Source: Ornithoclostridium faecigallinarum (GTDB lineage Bacteria; Bacillota; Clostridia; Christensenellales; UBA3700). Taken from it: a DNA stretch of 8,349 bases. The notes beneath the pieces are model-generated. The model had not been told where the DNA came from. It was given only the letters and a program-made list of their open reading frames with translations, and ran no database searches. A program made the translations under genes and the position numbers. Below are positions 4,098-8,349 of the stretch, one piece after another; position 1 is the stretch's first letter, and each line of letters begins with the position of its first letter. The DNA lies in NCBI GenBank assembly GCA_018713665.1, contig DVOI01000008.1, positions 1 to 8,349 of the forward strand, written 5' to 3'.

Positions 4098-6584
4098 ATG
4101 AAGCATCCCGAAATCGTCTCCCAGATGACTTTGGAAGAAAAGGCGGACATTGTCTGCGGCAAAGATTATTGGACCACGAAGCCGTTCGAAAAGTACGGCT
4201 TGCCGTCGATTATGCTGACCGACGGGCCTCACGGTCTGCGCAAGAAGAACGACAAAAAAGACAAGAAGGACAAAAAGAAGAAGAGCGCTCCGCTCGGCAA
4301 CTCCGTGCCGGCGACTTGCATGCCCCCGGCGGCGACGGTCGCCTGCTCGTGGGACCCCGAGGTCGCGTTCAAGATGGGCAGCGCGATTGCGGACGAGTGC
4401 ATTCGAGAAAAGGTATCCGTGCTGCTCGGTCCCGGTGCCAACATCAAGCGTTCGCCGCTGTGCGGCCGCAACTTCGAGTACTACTCCGAAGACCCCTATC
4501 TTGCGGGCAAGTGCGCCGCAGCATTCATAAACGGCGTTCAGTCCAAGGGCGTCGGCACGTCGCTCAAACACTTTGCGGTCAACTCGCAGGAGGCGTTCCG
4601 CATGATCGTCAACGAGTGCGCCGACGAGCGCACGCTGCGCGAAGTCTATCTCACTCAATACGAGATCGCGGTCAAAGAGGCTCAGCCGTGGACGATCATG
4701 AACGCGTACAACCGCCTCAACGGCGAGTATTGCTCGCAGAACGAGTGGCTGCAAAAGAAGGTGCTCCGCGACGAATGGGGCTTCCAAGGTCTCGTCGTCA
4801 CCGACTGGGGCGCGAGCGTGGACAGGGTGCTCGGCATCAAGGCGGGGACCGACCTCGAGATGCCCTCGTCGGGCAAGTATAATCAGCCCAAAATCAAGGC
4901 GGCAATCGCCGACGGCTCGCTCAAACAGGAGGAGCTGGACGAAGTGGTCGACCGCATCGTCGATCTCGTGCTCAAATCCAAGGCGACGCTCGAGAACGCC
5001 AAGGATGAGTGCGACTATGAGCGCAATCACAAAGTCGCTCAAGAGGCGGCGGAAAGCTCGATGATCTTGATGAAGAACGACGACAAGATCTTGCCCGTGT
5101 CCAAGGACAAGTCGATCGCCGTCATCGGGCAAATGGCGAAGGAACCGCGCTATCAGGGCGCCGGTTCGAGCATCATCAACGCGATCAAGCTGGATAACGC
5201 TTGGGACGCGCTGTGTGCGCTCGGCTACAAAGCGGAATATGCGCAAGGCTACGTCAAGGGCGTGGACAAGGTGGACGACGCCTTGACCGCCGAGGCGGTC
5301 GAAAAGGCGAAGAAGGCGGACGTCGCGATCGTCTTTGCCGGTCTCACCGAAGAGTTTGAGGCGGAAGGTTACGACCGCACGTCGATTGACATGCCCGGCT
5401 GCCACAACGCGCTGATTGAGGCGGTCGCCGCCGCAAATCCCAACACGGTGGTCGTGCTCGCGGGCGGTTCGGTCATCGCGATGCCGTGGCTCAAATCGGT
5501 CAAGGGCTTGCTCAATTCGCTTCTCGGCGGCGAGGCGGGCGGCACCGCAGTCGCGCGCATCATCGCAGGCGAGGTCAACCCGTCCGGCAAGACGGCGGAG
5601 ACCTATCCTCTTGCGGTCGAGGACAATCCCACTTGGGGCAACTATTGCAACAAGATCGCGTCCGAACACAAGGAGAGCGTCTACATCGGCTATCGCTACT
5701 ACGACACCGCAAAGAAGGAAGTCGCGTTCCCGTTCGGCTACGGCTTGTCCTATACGACGTTTGAGTATTCCGACATCAAGCTGTCGGCAAAGAAGATAGA
5801 CGACGACGGCAAGGTCACCGTCTCGTTCAAGATCGCCAATACCGGCGACGTGGACGGCGCGGAGGTCGCGCAGGTCTATGTCAAAGACGTCGAGTCGACG
5901 ATCTTCCGCCCCGAGAAGGAGCTCAAGGGCTTTGCCAAGGTCTTCCTCAAAGCGGGAGAATCCAAGACGGTCGAGATCGAACTCGGCAAGCGTGCGTTCG
6001 CGTTCTACAACGTCGATCTTGGCGATTGGCAGGTCGAGAGCGGAGAGTTCGAGATCCTCGTCGGTGCGTCCGGCCGCGACATCAAGTTGAGCGAAAAGCT
6101 CACCGTCGACAGCAAGTGCACCGCCGCGATCCCCGACTATCGCAAGACCGCCCCGTCCTACTACACCGCCGACGTGCAAAACATCTCGGACGAGGAGTGG
6201 AGCGCGCTGTACGGCGAGTTGCCGGTCAGAGAGCAGGACCTCACCAAGCCGATTGACATCTACAATTGCCTCGACGACTGCAAGCACACCAAGTGGGGCG
6301 CAAAGTTCTGCAAGCTGATCATGAAGATGATGGGCGGCGACGAGGACGAGGCTCCCAAAGAGGGCGAGAACGCCGGTCAAGCCAACATGATGAAGGCGAT
6401 GGCGCTCCAGATTCCCATCCGCAACTTCATCGCGATGTCGATGGGCGTGATGAGCGAGAAGATGGCGAACGGACTTTTGGACATCCTCAACGACGACAGG
6501 AGCACGTTCAAGGGATTCATGCGTATATTGGGCGGCATCCCCGGCGCGATTCCCAAGCTGGGACCGTTGCTCAAATCAATTTGA
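4098..6584 (+). CDS. Glycoside hydrolase family 3, beta-glucosidase-like, cytoplasmic
   Basis: This 828-residue enzyme should remove beta-linked sugars from the non-reducing ends of imported glycosides. It has no signal peptide. Domains in order: a GH3 barrel (about 1-300) with the substrate loop TDGPHGLR at 41-48, GRNFEYYSEDP at 123-133, SLKHF at 155-159 and the nucleophile Asp236 in VVTDWGA; a GH3 C-terminal sandwich (about 315-550) with EEFEAEGYDR at 418-427, where the acid/base Glu is expected; a fibronectin-III-like domain (about 585-670) with EVAQVYVKD; and a 155-residue C-terminal extension rich in predicted helix. Residues 49-62 are a lysine/aspartate run inserted beside the substrate loop. 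The ATG at 4098 follows GAGGTGG by six bases; an in-frame ATG at 4071 lies inside the leader hairpin and has no ribosome site. Glucoside specificity is likely but xyloside or other beta-glycoside activity is possible. Confidence 0.95.
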   Translation: MKHPEIVSQMTLEEKADIVCGKDYWTTKPFEKYGLPSIMLTDGPHGLRKKNDKKDKKDKKKKSAPLGNSVPATCMPPAATVACSWDPEVAFKMGSAIADECIREKVSVLLGPGANIKRSPLCGRNFEYYSEDPYLAGKCAAAFINGVQSKGVGTSLKHFAVNSQEAFRMIVNECADERTLREVYLTQYEIAVKEAQPWTIMNAYNRLNGEYCSQNEWLQKKVLRDEWGFQGLVVTDWGASVDRVLGIKAGTDLEMPSSGKYNQPKIKAAIADGSLKQEELDEVVDRIVDLVLKSKATLENAKDECDYERNHKVAQEAAESSMILMKNDDKILPVSKDKSIAVIGQMAKEPRYQGAGSSIINAIKLDNAWDALCALGYKAEYAQGYVKGVDKVDDALTAEAVEKAKKADVAIVFAGLTEEFEAEGYDRTSIDMPGCHNALIEAVAAANPNTVVVLAGGSVIAMPWLKSVKGLLNSLLGGEAGGTAVARIIAGEVNPSGKTAETYPLAVEDNPTWGNYCNKIASEHKESVYIGYRYYDTAKKEVAFPFGYGLSYTTFEYSDIKLSAKKIDDDGKVTVSFKIANTGDVDGAEVAQVYVKDVESTIFRPEKELKGFAKVFLKAGESKTVEIELGKRAFAFYNVDLGDWQVESGEFEILVGASGRDIKLSEKLTVDSKCTAAIPDYRKTAPSYYTADVQNISDEEWSALYGELPVREQDLTKPIDIYNCLDDCKHTKWGAKFCKLIMKMMGGDEDEAPKEGENAGQANMMKAMALQIPIRNFIAMSMGVMSEKMANGLLDILNDDRSTFKGFMRILGGIPGAIPKLGPLLKSI

Positions 6585-6585
6585 G
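6570..6585. repeat. Inverted repeat spanning the GH3 stop codon
   Basis: CTCAAAT (6570-6576) and ATTTGAG (6579-6585) are exact reverse complements two bases apart, with the TGA stop in the right arm. It could be a small hairpin or operator ahead of the acetyltransferase gene. CTC AAA is a common codon pair in this gene, so chance is a fair explanation. Confidence 0.3.
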
Positions 6586-6590
6586 ATGAC

Positions 6591-6625
6591 AAAAAACAGG
6601 GGGACCGCGGCGCGGTCCCTTTTTT
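6591..6625 (+). terminator. Rho-independent terminator between GH3 and acetyltransferase genes
   Basis: GGGACCGC (6601-6608) pairs perfectly with GCGGTCCC (6612-6619) around a GGC loop, followed by six T's (6620-6625) and preceded by an A-run (6591-6596), so it could work in both directions. The last T directly abuts the GAGGTGA ribosome site of the next gene. Since no promoter is visible between, the acetyltransferase is probably reached by partial readthrough from the GH3 promoter. Confidence 0.8.
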
Positions 6626-6634
6626 GAGGTGAAT

Positions 6635-7258
6635 ATGGACAGCAAGCAACTTTTGCACTCGGGACAACTCTATGACTCTTCGCTGTGCGACCTCGTGGAC
6701 GAGCAGCAGCGGCTGCTCGAAAAGCTGTACGACTTCAACGCGACCCGTCCGTCGCAGCAGGAGGAGAGACGGCGGTTGATGAAGGAGATGTTCGGCGACA
6801 TCGGCAAGGATTGCTACATCGAGCCGCCGCTCTATTCCAATTGGGCGTGCAAACACGTCCACTTCGGCGACAGCGTCTACGCCAACTTTTCGCTGACGCT
6901 CGTCGACGATACGCATATCTATGTAGGCAGTCATACGATGATCGGACCAAACGTGACGATTGCGACCGCCGGGCACCCCGTATGTCCGAGACTGCGCAAA
7001 GAGATCTGCGCGCAATACAACGCGCCGGTACGCATAGGCGAAAATTGCTGGATAGGCGCCGGCGCGGTCATTCTTCCGGGCGTGACGATAGGGGACAATA
7101 CGGTCATAGGCGCGGGCAGCGTGGTCACGCGCGATATTCCGTCCAACGTCGTCGCAGTCGGATCGCCGTGCAGGGTGATGAGACCGATTGACGAGAGGGA
7201 CGAAGAGGTCTATTTCAGAGGGAAGAAGATTCCCGAAGAACTCAAAAAGTGTAAATAA
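6635..7258 (+). CDS. Sugar O-acetyltransferase, LacA/Maa-type left-handed beta-helix
   Basis: This 207-residue enzyme should transfer acetyl from acetyl-CoA to a sugar hydroxyl in the cytoplasm, the role of galactoside and maltose acetyltransferases. The N-terminal Mac-type helical region is at about residues 1-55 (GQLYDSS at 10-16, LMKEMFGDIG at 48-57). IEPPLYSNW (62-70) and hexapeptide repeats (about 72-180), such as IGENCWIGAGAVILPG, form the beta-helix. The catalytic His is His114 in TAGHPV, matching His115 of E. coli LacA; length is also typical. The ATG at 6635 is preferred over the in-frame GTG at 6629 because that GTG lies inside the Shine-Dalgarno GAGGTGA (6626-6632). It follows the GH3 gene by 50 bases across a terminator and converges with the lipoprotein gene. 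A detoxifying role, acetylating surplus sugar for export, is inferred from its relatives. The exact acceptor cannot be read. Confidence 0.92.
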   Translation: MDSKQLLHSGQLYDSSLCDLVDEQQRLLEKLYDFNATRPSQQEERRRLMKEMFGDIGKDCYIEPPLYSNWACKHVHFGDSVYANFSLTLVDDTHIYVGSHTMIGPNVTIATAGHPVCPRLRKEICAQYNAPVRIGENCWIGAGAVILPGVTIGDNTVIGAGSVVTRDIPSNVVAVGSPCRVMRPIDERDEEVYFRGKKIPEELKKCK

Positions 7259-7275
7259 CGCACACGGGCATGAAA

Positions 7276-7307
7276 ATACGCCGCGAACGTCATCGTTCGC
7301 GGCGTAT
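7276..7307 (-). terminator. Perfect 14-bp hairpin between convergent genes
   Basis: ATACGCCGCGAACG (7276-7289) and its exact complement (7294-7307) enclose the loop TCAT. On the minus strand the stem ends in T and is followed by TTT (7275-7273), a short T-run that suits termination of the lipoprotein gene, whose stop lies ten bases upstream. On the plus strand no T-run follows, but the stem could still protect or end the acetyltransferase transcript. Confidence 0.7.
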
Positions 7308-7317
7308 GCGTATGCAA

Positions 7318-8208
7318 TCAATCGACTTCAAACCGTACCCCTATCGCGTAGTGGTCGGAATAGTACTTTCCGTCGACTCCGTCGATGTGGTCGTACAGTA
7401 CGCGGAAGATTTTTGCGTTGAGATTTTCGGACAAAAAGATGTGGTCGATCGGCGAGTCGCCGATGTGATCGAAAAAGCCCCAATCGTTGTAGGTGTAGCC
7501 GTTCAGAGAATCGCGCGCGTCCGCCGCGTCGGTGAACGATTCGGAGATGGCTGCATAGCAGTCGCTCTCGATGCCGGCGTTGAAGTCGCCGGCGACAATC
7601 GCGTTGCCGCCTGCGGAGAGAGCGCGCTCTGCGACCAACTTTATTCCGTTCAGTTGGGCGCTTGTCGAGATGTGATCGAGATGGACGTTGTAGACGTCAA
7701 GGACGTCGCCGCTCGTGTGTTTGAGTTCGGCGTGGACGCATATTCTCGGGTATGACGCGCCCCAGCCCAGCGACTGAACGTCGGGCGTTTCGGACAGCCA
7801 AAAGCACTCTTGCGAGATGGGGGTGAACTCTTCGGAATGCAGTATCGCCAGCCCTTCGGCGTTGACGCCGCTGTCGCGCGGATACCAAATAATCTCATAA
7901 TTTCGGATGCCGTCGACGAGGTCTTGATATTGCGTCGTCGTGACTTCCTGAAGACACAGTATGTCGGCGCCCGACGTGTCGATATATTCAAACAGAGCGT
8001 CTTTGCGGTCTTCCCAAGGAGTGCCAATCTCAAAGGGGGTTTCGAGGCGGATATTGAAGGACCAGACGGTGTATTCGCCCTCTGACCTGTACGCGAGCAG
8101 CTCGCGGTCGTTCGTGGGCAAAGGAGCGTCGTCGCCGCAGGCGGAAAGCAGCGACAACATCGCAAAAGCCGCGACGATCGCGACGACGATAAAGATGGAT
8201 TTTTTCAT
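7318..8208 (-). CDS. Endonuclease/exonuclease/phosphatase-family lipoprotein
   Basis: This 296-residue protein starts at the ATG at 8208, behind GGAGG (8220-8216) seven bases away. A longer frame from 8286 is rejected because it would start upstream of the promoter. Residues 1-24 are a type-II signal peptide (MKK, hydrophobic core, LLSAC) with lipidation at Cys24, so it should be anchored outside the membrane. The rest is the Mg2+-dependent EEP fold with its motifs in order: FNIR (Asn52), CLQEV (Glu88), YNVHLDH (His176), AGDFN (Asp208, Asn210), PIDHIF (Asp255, His256) and YSDHYA (Asp285, His286). All catalytic positions look intact, so it should be an active phosphodiesterase or nuclease. The substrate could be extracellular DNA/RNA, a phospholipid head group or another phosphodiester. 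It has its own promoter and terminator and looks functionally separate from the sugar genes. Confidence 0.92.
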   Translation of the reverse strand: MKKSIFIVVAIVAAFAMLSLLSACGDDAPLPTNDRELLAYRSEGEYTVWSFNIRLETPFEIGTPWEDRKDALFEYIDTSGADILCLQEVTTTQYQDLVDGIRNYEIIWYPRDSGVNAEGLAILHSEEFTPISQECFWLSETPDVQSLGWGASYPRICVHAELKHTSGDVLDVYNVHLDHISTSAQLNGIKLVAERALSAGGNAIVAGDFNAGIESDCYAAISESFTDAADARDSLNGYTYNDWGFFDHIGDSPIDHIFLSENLNAKIFRVLYDHIDGVDGKYYSDHYAIGVRFEVD

Positions 8209-8226
8209 AATTTTTCCTCCGTCTTT

Positions 8227-8255
8227 ATTATACAATGAGAAGGTCGATTTTTCAA
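8227..8255 (-). promoter_or_regulatory. Promoter of the EEP lipoprotein gene
   Basis: On the minus strand, -35 TTGAAA (8255-8250), a 17-base spacer and a perfect -10 TATAAT (8232-8227). Transcription should start around 8224-8221, leaving a leader of only about 13-16 bases that holds little more than the Shine-Dalgarno. A leader riboswitch is therefore excluded; any control would act on transcription. Confidence 0.75.
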
Positions 8256-8271
8256 GAGGGAATTTTGCAAA

Positions 8272-8287
8272 GTTGCGCAAACGCAAC
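8272..8287. promoter_or_regulatory. Candidate operator between two divergent promoters
   Basis: GTTGCG (8272-8277) and CGCAAC (8282-8287) are perfect 6-base arms around CAAA. Overlapping it is the palindrome TTGCGCAA (8273-8280), and a related TTTTGCAA sits at 8263-8270. The site lies between the -35 boxes of the leftward lipoprotein promoter and the rightward promoter at the window edge, where one regulator could affect both. Confidence 0.4.
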
Positions 8288-8295
8288 GAAATTTG

Positions 8296-8324
8296 TTGAC
8301 ACGCCGATGTCGATGTGCTATCCT
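8296..8324 (+). promoter_or_regulatory. Rightward promoter of a gene beyond the window
   Basis: A perfect -35 TTGACA (8296-8301), a 17-base spacer and -10 TATCCT (8319-8324) preceded by TGC, as in an extended -10. Transcription should begin near 8331. The gene it drives is not in the window. Confidence 0.6.
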
Positions 8325-8330
8325 TTATGC

Positions 8331-8349
8331 GAGTGAGGGAGTAGTCGGC
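8331..8349 (+). promoter_or_regulatory. Possible 5' end of a yybP-ykoY (Mn2+) riboswitch leader, truncated
   Basis: The first bases after the predicted transcription start contain AGGGAGTAG (8336-8344) followed by TCGG. From memory, yybP-ykoY riboswitches open with an AGGGGAGTAG-like segment close to the transcript start, often followed by a GTCGG-like stem. Only 19 bases are visible, so structure and the conserved 3' half cannot be checked. The family is tied to manganese homeostasis genes, which would predict a metal exporter or TerC-like protein downstream. Confidence 0.35.

Noticed and set aside
3869..4882. A long open frame continuing from the HAD stop through the GH3 gene start
   Set aside because: Only the first part resembles a signal peptide; from about 4098 on it is an out-of-frame shadow of the GH3 gene.
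4065..6380. A 771-codon open frame on the minus strand across the GH3 gene
   Set aside because: It is the antisense shadow of the GH3 coding sequence; the translation shows no domain and there is no ribosome site or promoter.
6570..6585. The palindrome at the GH3 stop as a strong regulatory site
   Set aside because: CTC AAA is a frequent codon pair in this gene and the right arm is only partly non-coding, so I keep it only as a low-confidence repeat.
8209..8286. A 26-residue N-terminal extension of the lipoprotein from an ATG at 8286
   Set aside because: The extension would begin upstream of the promoter -35/-10 and would bury the signal peptide.

Overview
The window looks like a piece of an uncultured Clostridia-type (Bacillota) chromosome. 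Signs of this are strong GGAGG-type ribosome binding sites, sigma-A-like promoters (TTGACA/TATAAT class), GC-rich coding sequence with AT-rich gaps, a lipobox lipoprotein, and protein families common in fermentative gut Firmicutes (GPH sugar symporters, a cytoplasmic GH3 glycosidase with a C-terminal helical extension, a LacA/Maa-type acetyltransferase). The lineage is inferred from style, not from a marker gene.

Layout: (1) 1-772, minus strand, N-terminal 257 residues of a GPH-family sugar transporter that runs off the left edge. (2) 773-1196, a divergent intergenic region with promoters on both sides and several inverted repeats. (3) 1197-2951, plus strand, a second, paralogous GPH-type transporter with a long acidic C-terminal tail. 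(4) 2999-3868, a HAD-family phosphatase, separated from the transporter by a UUCG-capped hairpin. (5) 3869-4097, a gap holding an orphan lipoprotein signal-peptide fragment without a start codon, a terminator, and the promoter of the next gene. (6) 4098-6584, a GH3 beta-glucosidase-like enzyme. (7) 6635-7258, a sugar O-acetyltransferase behind a strong terminator-like hairpin. (8) 7318-8208, minus strand, an endonuclease/exonuclease/phosphatase-fold lipoprotein, convergent with (7). (9) 8209-8349, a second divergent promoter region whose right-hand promoter drives an unseen gene; its first transcribed bases resemble the start of a yybP-ykoY (Mn2+) riboswitch.

Working model (inference): this is a small glycoside-use neighbourhood. 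The transporters import a beta-glucoside or related oligosaccharide, the cytoplasmic GH3 enzyme releases the non-reducing sugar, the acetyltransferase modifies excess or non-metabolised sugar, and the HAD phosphatase acts on a phosphorylated metabolite. The lipoprotein nuclease/phosphatase and the gene to its right appear to be a separate unit.

The main oddities are: both transporters lack the acidic residues that bind the coupling cation in MelB; three promoters share the octamer GCGTGTTA at the -10 element; all four plus-strand starts have a compact GC hairpin immediately upstream of the Shine-Dalgarno; the GH3 enzyme has a lysine-rich insert beside its substrate loop; and a signal-peptide fossil follows the HAD gene. 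I found no mobile element, CRISPR array, tRNA or rRNA, and no clear wholly new system.
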